NCBI GenBank assembly: GCA_963834705.1
Contig: CAWICV010000002.1
Span: forward strand, 248,001 to 312,000
Direction: 5' to 3'
DNA length: 64,000 nt
DNA from: RYN-230 sp963834705
Lineage (GTDB): Bacteria; Actinomycetota; Actinomycetes; Streptosporangiales; Streptosporangiaceae
The position numbers and the translations under genes were made by a program. Position 1 is the stretch's first letter; the number at the start of each line of letters is the position of its first letter. Of this stretch, positions 25,489 through 34,233 are shown in pieces. The notes under the pieces were generated by a model. The model ran no database searches, was not told the origin of the DNA, and saw only the letters and a program-made list of their open reading frames with translations.

Positions 25489-27021
25489 TCAGGCCCAGCG
25501 GCGGAAGTGCGGCCGGGCCTGGTGCTTCCACACCTGGTTGGCCTTCTTCTTCAGCCGGCCCGCCCGTTCGGTCTCCTGCTCGTACAGCAGGCCGTAGCTG
25601 AACGCGTTCTCGCCGGCCAGGTGGGCGCTGATGCCCAGTTCCCGGTCTACGCCGCGGGCCACGACGGCGTCCTGGTGGTCGCCGAGCACGGTCTGTACCT
25701 GCTTCATCTGCTTGGTGAACCGCCTGGCCGGCTTGCCGAGGGCCGGGCTGACCGCCTCACCCGCGTACCGGGCCCGCTTGGCCGCCTTACGTGCCTCGTG
25801 GTAGGCGACGTCCGCGTTCTGGCCGGGCTGGGCGTGCCGGGCGCACCGCATCCGCCGGGCGGTGCGCCGGTAGGCACGCCTGGCTTCGCCGGTCAGCGTG
25901 CGGCCAGCTGGCTGGGCCGCGGCAGCGGTCAGCGGTGGGCTGTCCAGCAGTTCGTCGAGCGCGTCCAGCAGCGCGAAATACCGCTCCGAGTCCAGCGCGG
26001 CCAGCGCCGTTGCCCGGGCGGCCGCGTGCACCGGGGCGAAGTGCCCCTGCACCTTGGCCAGCACCGGGCCGAGCACCAGCTCGGCCGGGATCTCCCGGAG
26101 GTTGCGGTCCAGCCGGCTGGCCAGCACCTCGGCGTCCCGGGCCTCGCCGAGCACGACGCCGAGCCATTTTAGCCCAGCGACCAGTTCGGTAGTCCGGGAC
26201 CGGGGGATGACGTGGCCGAACGACTGCAGCGTGCTGCGCAGCCGCCGGGCGGTGACCCGCATCTGGTGCACCGAGTCGGGCTCGTCCCCGCGGACCAGCG
26301 GATCGAGGGCCTGCAACCGGGCCGTCTGCTGCCGCAGGTAATCCAGCACCACCGCGGCCGCGGACTCGGCCGGGGGCTGGCCACGGCGGCCGTTGCCGGT
26401 GGCCCGCCGCTCGCGCTCGGCCAGCGGGCCGGCCAGCGCACGCTCCAGCTTGGCCGTGCGGGCGGACGGCCGCAGCCCGCCTCGGCGGAGCCACGCGTCG
26501 GCGTCCCGGAGCAGCCCGCGATCGCCGCCGGTCAGCTCGACCTCGACCTCGTTCCACTGGGAGATCTCGGTTGCCGCGCCCAGCGTCTCGGCCGAGATGT
26601 CATCCGCCGCGATTTCGGCCAGCGAGTCACCGGCCGCATCGACCAGGGTCGTCACCTGGCGGCGGGTATTGATCTTGGCCACCGGGTGGAGCTCCCGGCC
26701 CCGGGTGTAGCCCCGGACCAGCCTCGCCAGCTCCTCGGGTACCGGCCTGCCCGCCCGGCCGAGTGGCCGCCTGATCTCCCGCCGGGTGTCGCCGTCCAGC
26801 GGCAGTTTCAGATGCCAGCCTGCATCACTGCCGCCACGGCGCCGCCGCAGGGTGATCCCGTGGCGGATCAGCCGCAGGTCGTCGGTGTCGTAGTAGTCCG
26901 CCCGCAGCACCTGGTTCTGCGGCCCTGACATGGCCGTCACCCGCGGCAGGCCGTCCAGCTGCGGCATGGCCCAGCCGGGCCTGCCTTCATACTTCCGTTC
27001 GGTTTCCTGCGCGGTACTCAT
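25489..27021 (-). CDS. CYTH and CHAD domain-containing protein
   Basis: 510 residues. The N-terminal CYTH domain (about 4-200) begins with ETERKYE, matching the ExExK triphosphate-tunnel signature, with basic strands such as LRRRRGGSDAGWHLKLP. The C-terminal CHAD domain (about 222-505) is helical with conserved histidines and basic residues (SVHQMRVTARRLRSTL, YHEARKAAKRARYAGE). CYTH enzymes hydrolyse triphosphates; CHAD domains bind polyphosphate. A polyphosphate-linked role is the family expectation. Convergent with DUF3618, leaving 144 bp without a gene. Confidence 0.9.
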   Translation of the reverse strand: MSTAQETERKYEGRPGWAMPQLDGLPRVTAMSGPQNQVLRADYYDTDDLRLIRHGITLRRRRGGSDAGWHLKLPLDGDTRREIRRPLGRAGRPVPEELARLVRGYTRGRELHPVAKINTRRQVTTLVDAAGDSLAEIAADDISAETLGAATEISQWNEVEVELTGGDRGLLRDADAWLRRGGLRPSARTAKLERALAGPLAERERRATGNGRRGQPPAESAAAVVLDYLRQQTARLQALDPLVRGDEPDSVHQMRVTARRLRSTLQSFGHVIPRSRTTELVAGLKWLGVVLGEARDAEVLASRLDRNLREIPAELVLGPVLAKVQGHFAPVHAAARATALAALDSERYFALLDALDELLDSPPLTAAAAQPAGRTLTGEARRAYRRTARRMRCARHAQPGQNADVAYHEARKAAKRARYAGEAVSPALGKPARRFTKQMKQVQTVLGDHQDAVVARGVDRELGISAHLAGENAFSYGLLYEQETERAGRLKKKANQVWKHQARPHFRRWA

Positions 27022-27184
27022 ACCGCCGACCCTACCCGACTACCGCCGCCCTACCCGACGGCCGCCGGTGAACACAAATACCGCGGGGCTGCCCGACGGC
27101 CGCCTGAACACAAAGCCCGGTCGTGTTTGGCCTTCTGCTGCCGGGTAGTCGATGTGCGCTGTCCGGAACATAGGGAGGTTCCAC

Positions 27185-27997
27185 ATGTCAACCGGGGCCA
27201 TTATCGCGATCATCGTGGTGATTCTGATCGTCGTCGCGCTTTTGGTCGGCCTGTCGGCGGTCAGACGCCGGCGCCGGCTGCGTGACCGGTTCGGGCCGGA
27301 ATATGACCGCGCGGTCAGCGAGCACGGCCGGCGGGAAGCCGAGGCCGAGCTGGCCGAACGGGAACGCCGGGTACGTCAGCTCGACATCAAGCCGCTCTCG
27401 CCCACCGCCCGTGCCCAGTACGCGTCCGAATGGACCGCGGCGCAGGAACAGTTCGTGGACGCCCCGCAGTCCGCCGTCACCGGGGCGCAGACCCTGGTCA
27501 CGGCGGTAATGAAGGACCGGGGCTATCCCACCGAAGCCTTCGACCAAACCGTCGCCGACCTGTCGGTCGAGCACGCGGCCACGCTGGACCATTTCCGGGC
27601 CGCCCATGACATCAGCCAGCGGGCTGGCTCGGGCACCGCGTCCACCGAGGAACTGCGCCAGGCCATGATCCATTACCGCGCCCTGTTCACCGAACTGCTC
27701 GGTCAGCCCGGCAACTCGGCCAGCCACGCGCAGGCCGCAGCCGACCAGGTCGGAGCCGACCAGACCGCGACGACGGGCGGCGAGGCCGCGACGACGGGCG
27801 GCGAGGCCGCGACGACGGGCGGCGAGGCCGCGACGACAAGCGAGGAGGCCGGGACGACGAGCGCCCACGCCGCGACTACCAGCGACGGCGCCGCCCCGGA
27901 CGCGGCACCGGACTCCGATGCCGGCGCCGCCGACGAACCCATTTCAGGCAGCACGGTTTCCGGCACCCCGGTGCCCTCGCGTCCGCAGGAGAGGTGA
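27185..27997 (+). CDS. single-pass membrane protein with conserved alpha-helical domain and disordered repeat tail
   Basis: 270 residues from the ATG at 27185 (GGGAGG site 8 bp upstream). An N-terminal membrane helix (TGAIIAIIVVILIVVALLVGL) and a basic stretch (RRRRRLRDRFG) are followed by a helical domain (about 60-180: FVDAPQSAVTGAQTL, LRQAMIHYRALFTELLG). The tail is Ala/Thr/Glu-rich and contains the 21-bp repeat. The membrane-plus-basic-plus-coiled layout recalls actinobacterial secreted-protein or stress genes, but I do not know the family. Four bases separate it from its paralog-like neighbour. Confidence 0.75.
   Translation: MSTGAIIAIIVVILIVVALLVGLSAVRRRRRLRDRFGPEYDRAVSEHGRREAEAELAERERRVRQLDIKPLSPTARAQYASEWTAAQEQFVDAPQSAVTGAQTLVTAVMKDRGYPTEAFDQTVADLSVEHAATLDHFRAAHDISQRAGSGTASTEELRQAMIHYRALFTELLGQPGNSASHAQAAADQVGADQTATTGGEAATTGGEAATTGGEAATTSEEAGTTSAHAATTSDGAAPDAAPDSDAGAADEPISGSTVSGTPVPSRPQER
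27764..27847. repeat. 21-bp in-frame tandem repeat (AATTGGE), three plus one degenerate copy
   Basis: Copies at 27764, 27785 and 27806 encode (A/T)ATTGGE; the fourth at 27827 is degenerate (AATTSEE). The repeat is a multiple of three, so copy changes would only lengthen or shorten the disordered tail of the membrane protein. Confidence 0.9.
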
Positions 27998-28000
27998 GCC

Positions 28001-28909
28001 ATGACGACGCAGCGCGACGGCATGGCCGGCGGCGGCGCCGATGAGCCGGCCGGCGGCCAGGCCACCCCAGCCGAACCCGTCACCGGGCGGGTTGTCCCAC
28101 CGCCCCGGGTGAGTGCTGAGCCGGATCGGCCCGGCGGCCCGGCCAGCCCGGACGGCCCGGACGGCCTGGCCAGTCCGGGCGACGACCGGGTGATCCTGGA
28201 TGACCCGGTGGCGTCCGGGAACCGCGTGCCAGTCCAGGACCCCGGGTTGGTCGAGGACCGCGAGTTGGCTGAGAACGGCGAACCGGGCGAGGACGGCGAG
28301 CCGGCCGACGATCTCGGCCCCGCCGAGAACGGCGAGTCGGCCGTGGACAGTGAGACCGTGACCGACCGCGAGCCCACCGACGCCCCGCCGCTGGTGACCG
28401 ACGGCGAGCCCGAGGACGTCGTGCCGCTGGTGACCGAGCACGAGCCCGAGGACGCGCCGCCGCTGGTGACCGACGAAATGCCCGGGACCGACGAGATGCC
28501 CGGGCCCGGCCAGGTACCCGCGGCTGCCTCGGCGCCCGCCGCGGCCGTCCCGGACACCCAGGTCCCGGACACCCAGGTCCCGGATACCCAGGTCCCGGAT
28601 ACCCAGGTCCCGGGCACCCAGGTCCCGGGCACCCAGGTCCCGGGCACCCCGGACACCACCCCCGCGGCCGCGCTGGCCGAGCAGCAGTGGCCAGCCATCC
28701 AGTCGATGTTCGTGGACGACCCGCGCGGCGCGGTTGAGCGGGCCGCCGCGGCGGCCGGTGAAGTGGCCGCGTCCCTGATCGCCACCCTGGAGCGAGAGCA
28801 GACCGAACTGCGCGCCTCCTGGCAGCAGAACACCGCGGACACCGAGCAACTGCGCACCGCCCTGCAGCGGTACCGGGCGTTCTGCGGCCGGCTGGAGGGC
28901 CTGTCCTGA
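28001..28909 (+). CDS. acidic, repeat-rich protein sharing a C-terminal domain with the upstream gene
   Basis: 302 residues with a GGAGAGG site before the ATG. Residues about 1-225 are disordered: Asp/Glu/Pro-rich, with PPLVTD motifs and seven VPDTQ/VPGTQ units. The folded C-terminus (about 227-300) reads EQQWPAIQSMFVDDPRGAV, EREQTELRASW and LRTALQRYRAFCGRLEG. It matches the helical domain of the upstream protein in pattern: W-x-A/I-x-Q-FVD-P-x-x-AV, then LR-x-A-hydrophobic-x-x-YR-x-x-F. No membrane helix or signal is seen, so it may be the soluble partner of the upstream protein, which is inference. Confidence 0.75.
   Translation: MTTQRDGMAGGGADEPAGGQATPAEPVTGRVVPPPRVSAEPDRPGGPASPDGPDGLASPGDDRVILDDPVASGNRVPVQDPGLVEDRELAENGEPGEDGEPADDLGPAENGESAVDSETVTDREPTDAPPLVTDGEPEDVVPLVTEHEPEDAPPLVTDEMPGTDEMPGPGQVPAAASAPAAAVPDTQVPDTQVPDTQVPDTQVPGTQVPGTQVPGTPDTTPAAALAEQQWPAIQSMFVDDPRGAVERAAAAAGEVAASLIATLEREQTELRASWQQNTADTEQLRTALQRYRAFCGRLEGLS
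28547..28651. repeat. 15-bp in-frame tandem repeat, seven copies
   Basis: Seven 15-bp units, consensus GTCCCGGACACCCAG, encode VPDTQ (four) then VPGTQ (two) and VPGTP (one). Purely synonymous and single-base differences distinguish the copies. They form the disordered linker of the acidic protein. Confidence 0.9.
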
Positions 28910-28937
28910 CGCCGGAGCAGCGCCGCAACTAGATAAG

Positions 28938-28986
28938 AGCGAAGAGGCCAGCAGACCCACCCCCCGGGGCTGCTGGCCTCTCCGCT
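28938..28986 (+). terminator. strong stem-loop, probable intrinsic terminator
   Basis: A perfect 12-bp stem, AGAGGCCAGCAG at 28943-28954 pairing with CTGCTGGCCTCT at 28970-28981, with a 15-nt C-rich loop. Outer bases AGCG/CGCT (28938-28941, 28983-28986) extend it with a mismatch. It sits 29 bp after the acidic-protein stop and before the next operon. No long U tract follows, as usual in high-GC actinomycetes. Confidence 0.75.
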
Positions 28987-29051
28987 CGGCTGGGTAGGTC
29001 TAGATTCAGCACGCTCCAGATTCAGCAGCCATGGCGCACGGAGGCAGCAGG

Positions 29052-30239
29052 GTGGGTTCAGCAGCGGACGAGCTCGCTCAGTGGGCCACCGGCCTCAAGC
29101 CAGCCGAAGCGGACCGCGCGCTGGCCGACCGGTCGCTGGCTGACACGCTGGCCGTGGCGCTGGCCGCCCGCGAGCACCGGGTGACCCGGCTGGCCGCCAG
29201 CCTGCCCGACGGCGCGCGCTGGGCGGTGGCCGCGCACGTGCTCGACTTCGATGACCTGCACATCCCGTCCACCACGCACATCAGCGCGGTCTGCGTCCCG
29301 GCCGCGCTGGCCACCGGCGGCGGCGGCCGGGCCTACCTGGCCGGCGCCGGGGTGATGGCCCGGCTCGGCACCGCGCTGGGCTGGCCGCATTACTCGGCTG
29401 GCTGGCATGCCACCTGCACGGCGGGTGCCCCGGCGAGTGCCGCGGCGGCGGCGGTGGCACTGGGCCTGACGGCGGACCAGACCGCCACCGCGCTCGCCCT
29501 CGCAGTGCCCGGCGCCGGTGGCGTGCAACGAGCGTTCGGCACGGATAGCAAGGCCTTGCAGGTCGGGTTCGCGGTGCAGGCCGGGATCCGGGCCGCGGAA
29601 CTGGCGGCGGGCGGTGCGCGGGCCGACCCGGCCGCGCTGGATGACTGGCTCGGCCTGGTTGGCGGGGACCGCGCCCGGCTGGACCTGGCCGGCCCCGCGG
29701 TGCCGGGCGGGCTGGCCATCAAGATCTACCCGTGCTGCTACGCGCTGCAGCGGCCGATCAGCGCCCTGGCCGGGCTGGCCACCAGCGGCCGGCCAGCCGG
29801 CCAGGTGCAGCGCATCACGGTCCGCACCCTGGCCGGCACGGTGGCCCCGCTGATCCATCACCGGCCGCAGACCGGCCTGCAGGGCAAGTTCAGCCTGGAG
29901 TACGGGCTGGCCGCGGCGCTGCTGGACGGCTACCCGGGCCGGGACAGCTTCACCGACGCGGCGGTGCGCCTGCCGGCGGCCCAAAAACTGGCCGAACTGG
30001 TCGGCACCACACTGGAGCCGGGCGGGACCGGGCTACTAGACGGCACGTTCACTGCCGAGGTGCTGATCAACGGCGAGGTCAGCGAAGTCAGCCTCCAGTA
30101 CCCGCCCGGCTCGCCGCAGCGGCCCCCGGCCGCGGCCGAACTGGAGGCCAAGCTCACCGACTGCCTGACCGGGCTGCCGCTGGATCCGGCCGCGTTGACC
30201 TGGGCACGGGCCGCCGGCCTGCTGCGGACGTACTGCTGA
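29052..30239 (+). CDS. MmgE/PrpD-family protein
   Basis: 395 residues from the GTG at 29052, placed 6 bp after GGAGGC; an ATG at 29031 lacks such a site. The MmgE/PrpD fold is shown by VAAHVLDFDDLHIPSTTHIS, GWHATCTAGAPASAAAAA, GTDSKALQVGFAVQAG and KIYPCCYALQRPISAL. Family members are dehydratases or decarboxylases of small polycarboxylates (2-methylcitrate, aconitate and related acids). It is the first gene of a four-gene catabolic operon, followed 12 bp later by an acyl-CoA dehydrogenase, so the substrate may be a branched or tricarboxylic acid. Confidence 0.85.
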   Translation: MGSAADELAQWATGLKPAEADRALADRSLADTLAVALAAREHRVTRLAASLPDGARWAVAAHVLDFDDLHIPSTTHISAVCVPAALATGGGGRAYLAGAGVMARLGTALGWPHYSAGWHATCTAGAPASAAAAAVALGLTADQTATALALAVPGAGGVQRAFGTDSKALQVGFAVQAGIRAAELAAGGARADPAALDDWLGLVGGDRARLDLAGPAVPGGLAIKIYPCCYALQRPISALAGLATSGRPAGQVQRITVRTLAGTVAPLIHHRPQTGLQGKFSLEYGLAAALLDGYPGRDSFTDAAVRLPAAQKLAELVGTTLEPGGTGLLDGTFTAEVLINGEVSEVSLQYPPGSPQRPPAAAELEAKLTDCLTGLPLDPAALTWARAAGLLRTYC

Positions 30240-30251
30240 TCCGGAGGACCC

Positions 30252-31409
30252 ATGGATGAGCTGACCGAGGACGAGCGCGCGATCGTGCACCTGGTCCGGG
30301 AGTTCGTGGACCGCGACGTCCAGCCGGTCGCCCGCGACCTGGAACACGGCAACACCTACCCGGAGAAGCTCATCGGGCAGATGAAGCAGCTGGGCATCTT
30401 CGGCCTGGCCATCCCGGAGCCGTGGGGCGCGGGCCGGGTCGGCACGCCGTGTTATGCGCTGGTCACCGAAGAACTGGCCCGCGGCTGGATGAGCCTGGCC
30501 GGCGCAATGGGCGGGCACACCGTGGTGGCCAAGCTGCTCCTCGACTACGGCACCGACGAGCAGAAGCAGCGCTACCTGCCGGGCATGTCCACCGGGGAGA
30601 TCCGGGCCACGATGGCGCTCACCGAGCCGGGCGGCGGGTCCGACCTGCAGGCCATGCGCACCACCGCGCGTCGCGACGGCGAGGACTACGTGGTCAGCGG
30701 CTCGAAGACGTGGATCACCAACGCCCGGCGCTCGCAGCTCATCGCGCTGCTGTGCAAGACCGACCCCGCCGCCCGCCCGGCGCACCAGGGGATCAGCATC
30801 CTGCTGGCCGAGCACGGGCCGGGCTTCACCGTGTCCCGGGACCTGCCCAAGCTGGGCTACAAGGGTGTGGAGAGCTGCGAGCTGTCGTTCGACAACTTCC
30901 GGGTCCCGCGGACCGCGCTGCTCGGCGAACGGGAGGGCCAGGGCTTCGCGCAGATGATGCACGGCCTGGAGATCGGCCGGATCCAGGTGGCCGCGCGTGC
31001 GGTCGGGGTGGGCCGGGCCGCGCTGGAGGACGCGCTGCGCTACGCGCAGCAGCGGGAGAGCTTTGGCCAGCCAATCTGGCAGCACCAGTCGGTCGGCAAC
31101 TACCTGGCCGACATGGCCACCAAGCTGACCGCGGCCCGCCAGCTGGTGCTGTACGCGGCGCGCCGGTACGAGGCCGGGGAGCGCGCGGATATGGAGGCGG
31201 GCATGGCCAAGCTGTTCGCTTCTGAGACCGCCATGGAGCTGGCGCTCAACGCCATTCGCATCCACGGCGGGTATGGCTACTCCACGGAGTTCGACGTGGA
31301 GCGCTACTTCCGGGACGCGCCATTGATGATCGTCGGTGAGGGTACCAACGAGATCCAGCGCAACGTGATCGCCCGCCAGCTCATCAAGCGCAATTCGGTG
31401 GCCCCGTGA
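30252..31409 (+). CDS. acyl-CoA dehydrogenase
   Basis: 385 residues, ATG after a GGAGGA site. Typical blocks are GIFGLAIPEPWGA, MALTEPGGGSDLQAM, YVVSGSKTWITNARR, LGYKGVESCELSFDNFRVP and the FAD/catalytic C-terminal block IHGGYGYSTEFDVERYFRD, then GEGTNEIQ with the glutamate base. An FAD enzyme that introduces an alpha-beta double bond in acyl-CoA. Its end overlaps the CoA-transferase start (GTGA, 31406-31409), so the two are translationally coupled. Confidence 0.9.
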   Translation: MDELTEDERAIVHLVREFVDRDVQPVARDLEHGNTYPEKLIGQMKQLGIFGLAIPEPWGAGRVGTPCYALVTEELARGWMSLAGAMGGHTVVAKLLLDYGTDEQKQRYLPGMSTGEIRATMALTEPGGGSDLQAMRTTARRDGEDYVVSGSKTWITNARRSQLIALLCKTDPAARPAHQGISILLAEHGPGFTVSRDLPKLGYKGVESCELSFDNFRVPRTALLGEREGQGFAQMMHGLEIGRIQVAARAVGVGRAALEDALRYAQQRESFGQPIWQHQSVGNYLADMATKLTAARQLVLYAARRYEAGERADMEAGMAKLFASETAMELALNAIRIHGGYGYSTEFDVERYFRDAPLMIVGEGTNEIQRNVIARQLIKRNSVAP

Positions 31410-32662
31410 GCAGCGCTAGCCCGGGGAGCCGACCCCCCGGAACCCCCCGGGATCCCCAGCTCGGCGGGAACCCGCCTGCGGCGCGCCCCGCCTCACAGGC
31501 CAATGGCCCGCTGCACGGCATCACCGTCGTCGGGCTGGAGCAGGCGGTGGCCGCGCCGTTCGCCACCCGCCAGCTGGCCGATCTCGGCGCCCGGGTGATC
31601 AAGGTGGAGCGACCCGGCACCGGCGACTTCGCCCGGCACTACGACGCGGCCACCCGCGGCCAGTCCAGCTACTTCGTCTGGCTGAACCGGGGCAAGGAAT
31701 CCATCGAGCTGGACCTCAAATCGGCCGACGGTCAGGCCGTGCTGGCCGCCCTCGTCGGCCGCGCCGACGTGCTGGTGCAGAACCTGGCCCCCGGCGCGGC
31801 CGAGCGCCTCGGGCTCACTGCCGCCGCCCTGGCCCGGCAGCAGCCGCGGCTGATCTTCTGCTCGATCAGCGGGTACGGACCGGACGGCCCGTACCGCCAG
31901 AAGAAGGCCTATGACCTGCTGGTGCAGTGCGAGGCCGGGCTGCTCTCGGTGACCGGCACCCCGGACGAGCCGGCCAAGGCGGGCATCTCGGTGGCCGACA
32001 TCGCGGCCGGCATGTACGCCTACACCGGCGTGCTGACCGCGCTGTACCAGCGGGAGCGGACCGGCCGCGGCGGCAGCTTCCAGGTCGCCATGCTGGACGC
32101 GCTGGGCGAGTGGATGAGCCAGCCGTACTACTACAGCGTCTACGGTGACCGGCCCGCCGAGCGCAGCGGCGCCAGGCACGCCATCATCGAACCGTACGGT
32201 CCGTACGCCGCTGCCGGCGGGAGCCAGGTATTCCTGGGCGTTCAGAACGCTCGCGAGTGGTCGCTGCTGTGCGACAAGGTGCTCGGCCGCCCGGAGCTGA
32301 TCGAAGACGAGCGGTTCGCCACCAACTCGGACCGGGTCGCGCACCGGGCCGAGCTGACCAGGATCATCTCCGCCGTGCTGGCCGGTCTGCCCGCGGACGA
32401 GGTCGAGGCGCGGCTGGAAGCGGCCGGCATCGCCAATGCCCGGATGCGCACCCCGGCCGAGTTCGCCGCCCACCCACAGCTCGCCGCCCGGGACCGGTGG
32501 CGGGAGGCGGACACGCCGGGCGGCCCGGTCCGCGCCCTGCTGCCCCCGGTGACCACACCAGGCCAGGAGGCGGTCATGGGCGCGGTGCCCGCGCTCGGCC
32601 AGCACACCGCGGCCATCCGGGCCGAACTCGGCTTCCCAGCTCAGGAGGGAGCACAGCCATGA
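31406..32662 (+). CDS. CaiB/BaiF-family (class III) CoA-transferase
   Basis: 418 residues from an overlapping GTG. Visible family marks are VVGLEQAVAAPFATRQLADLGARVIKVERPG, NRGKESIELDLKS, and the AYDLLVQCEAGLLSVTG block with the catalytic aspartate, plus AGISVADIAAGMYA. It moves CoA between organic acids without a separate ligase. The operon context suggests it activates the substrate of the neighbouring acyl-CoA dehydrogenase. The first 30 residues are Pro/Gly-rich and poorly conserved, so a later start near VVGLEQ is possible. Confidence 0.9.
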   Translation: MSSASPGSRPPGTPRDPQLGGNPPAARPASQANGPLHGITVVGLEQAVAAPFATRQLADLGARVIKVERPGTGDFARHYDAATRGQSSYFVWLNRGKESIELDLKSADGQAVLAALVGRADVLVQNLAPGAAERLGLTAAALARQQPRLIFCSISGYGPDGPYRQKKAYDLLVQCEAGLLSVTGTPDEPAKAGISVADIAAGMYAYTGVLTALYQRERTGRGGSFQVAMLDALGEWMSQPYYYSVYGDRPAERSGARHAIIEPYGPYAAAGGSQVFLGVQNAREWSLLCDKVLGRPELIEDERFATNSDRVAHRAELTRIISAVLAGLPADEVEARLEAAGIANARMRTPAEFAAHPQLAARDRWREADTPGGPVRALLPPVTTPGQEAVMGAVPALGQHTAAIRAELGFPAQEGAQP

Positions 32663-34161
32663 CTACGACCGCCGATTCCCGCCCCGCACCGGACCTGCCG
32701 CACTTCTCGCTGGTCATCGACGGCCAGCCGGCCGAGGCGGTGTCCGGGCGCAGCTACCGCAGCGTCAACCCGTTCCGCGGCGCGCCATGGGCCACCGCCG
32801 CCGACGGTGACGGGGCCGACGTGGACCTGGCCGTCGCGGCCGCGCGGCGCGCGCTGGACGGGCCGTGGGGCCAGCTCACCGGGTTCGGCCGGGCCCGGCT
32901 GATGCGCCGCCTGGCCGAGCTGATCACCCGGGACGCGGACCAGCTGGCCGCGATTGAGACCCGGGACACCGGCAAGCTGCTCCGCGAGATGCGCGGCCAG
33001 CTGGGCACCATCCCGGACTGGTTCTATTACTTCGCCGGGCTGGCCGACAAGCTGGAGGGCTCGACCATCCCGGTGGACAAGCCGAACTTCCTCGTCTACA
33101 CCCGGCGCGAGCCGGCCGGCGTGGTGGCCGCGATCGTACCGTGGAACTCGCCCCTGCTGCTGCTCTGCTGGAAGCTGGCGCCCGCGCTGGCCGCGGGCTG
33201 CACGGTGGTAGCCAAGCCGAGCGACTACTCACCCGGCTCGGCGGTGGCGCTGGCCGGCCTGATGGCCGAGGCCGGCTTCCCGGCCGGGGTGTTCAACGTG
33301 GTCACCGGCTTCGGGCCGGCCGTGGGCAAGGCGCTGGCCGCGCACCCGGGGGTGGACAAGATCGCGTTCACCGGGTCCACCGCGGTCGGCGCCGAGGTGG
33401 CCAAGGCGGCCGCGGCCAACATCACCGGCGTGCTGCTCGAACTCGGCGGCAAGTCGGCGCACGTGGTGTTCGGCGACGCCGACCTGGACGCAGCGTGCAA
33501 CGGGGTGGTGGCCGGGGTGTTCGCGGCCACCGGGCAGACCTGCATGGCCGGATCCCGGCTGCTGGTGCAGCGCAGTGTGCACGACGCCCTGGTCGGGAAG
33601 ATCGTGGCCCGGGCGCAGGCCATCAAGCTCGGTGACCCGTCGGACGCCGCCACCGAGATGGGGCCGCTGGCCACCGAGCCGCAGTACCGCAAGGTGCTGT
33701 CGTTCTTCGACTCGGCCGCCAGCGAGGGTGCGACGGTGGCCGCGGGCGGGCAGCCCGACGAGCGGCTGGGCGGCTACTTCGTGCAGCCCACCGTGCTCAC
33801 CGGGGTGACCCCGCGGATGACCGTGGCCTGCGAGGAAGTGTTCGGCCCGGTGCTCGCGGTGCTCCCGTTCGACACCGAGGAGGAGGCGGTCCGGCTGGCC
33901 AACGGCACCCGGTACGGGCTGGCCGGGGCGGTGTGGACCAAGGACATCCACCGCGGCCACCGGGTGGCGCACGCGCTGCGCACCGGCACGGTGTGGATCA
34001 ACGCCTACCGGGTAGTCGGGCCGGACGTCCCGTTCGGCGGCTATGGGGTGAGCGGGCTGGGCCGGGAGAACGGCATCGCCGCGGTGCACGAGTACACCCA
34101 GACCAAGGCGGTCTGGGTCGAGCTGACCGGCGGCACCCGGGACCCGTTCACGCTGGGCTAG
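32659..34161 (+). CDS. aldehyde dehydrogenase
   Basis: 500 residues from the ATG at 32659, overlapping the CoA-transferase stop (ATGA). NAD(P)-dependent ALDH fold: VVAAIVPWNSPLLLL, KPSDYSPGSAVALA, FTGSTAVGAEVA, the catalytic glutamate in LELGGKSAH, the catalytic cysteine in TGQTCMAGSR and the EEVFGPVLAVLPFD motif. It oxidises an aldehyde to an acid and is the last gene of the operon MmgE/PrpD - ACAD - CoA-transferase - ALDH. Its stop codon lies in the first copy of the 16-bp repeat. Confidence 0.95.
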   Translation: MTTTADSRPAPDLPHFSLVIDGQPAEAVSGRSYRSVNPFRGAPWATAADGDGADVDLAVAAARRALDGPWGQLTGFGRARLMRRLAELITRDADQLAAIETRDTGKLLREMRGQLGTIPDWFYYFAGLADKLEGSTIPVDKPNFLVYTRREPAGVVAAIVPWNSPLLLLCWKLAPALAAGCTVVAKPSDYSPGSAVALAGLMAEAGFPAGVFNVVTGFGPAVGKALAAHPGVDKIAFTGSTAVGAEVAKAAAANITGVLLELGGKSAHVVFGDADLDAACNGVVAGVFAATGQTCMAGSRLLVQRSVHDALVGKIVARAQAIKLGDPSDAATEMGPLATEPQYRKVLSFFDSAASEGATVAAGGQPDERLGGYFVQPTVLTGVTPRMTVACEEVFGPVLAVLPFDTEEEAVRLANGTRYGLAGAVWTKDIHRGHRVAHALRTGTVWINAYRVVGPDVPFGGYGVSGLGRENGIAAVHEYTQTKAVWVELTGGTRDPFTLG

Positions 34162-34211
34162 CTGACCGCTGGGCTAGCTGACCGCTGGGCTAGCTGACCA
34201 CTGGCTAGCTG
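34151..34211. repeat. 16-bp tandem repeat at the ALDH stop codon
   Basis: Three identical 16-bp units, CGCTGGGCTAGCTGAC (34151-34198), plus a degenerate part-copy to 34211. The first copy contains the TAG stop of the aldehyde dehydrogenase. A shorter AGCTAGC-rich repeat at 604-681 looks similar in composition but has a different period. Confidence 0.9.
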
Positions 34212-34233
34212 CGGTCGCTGACCTTTCCGCAGC

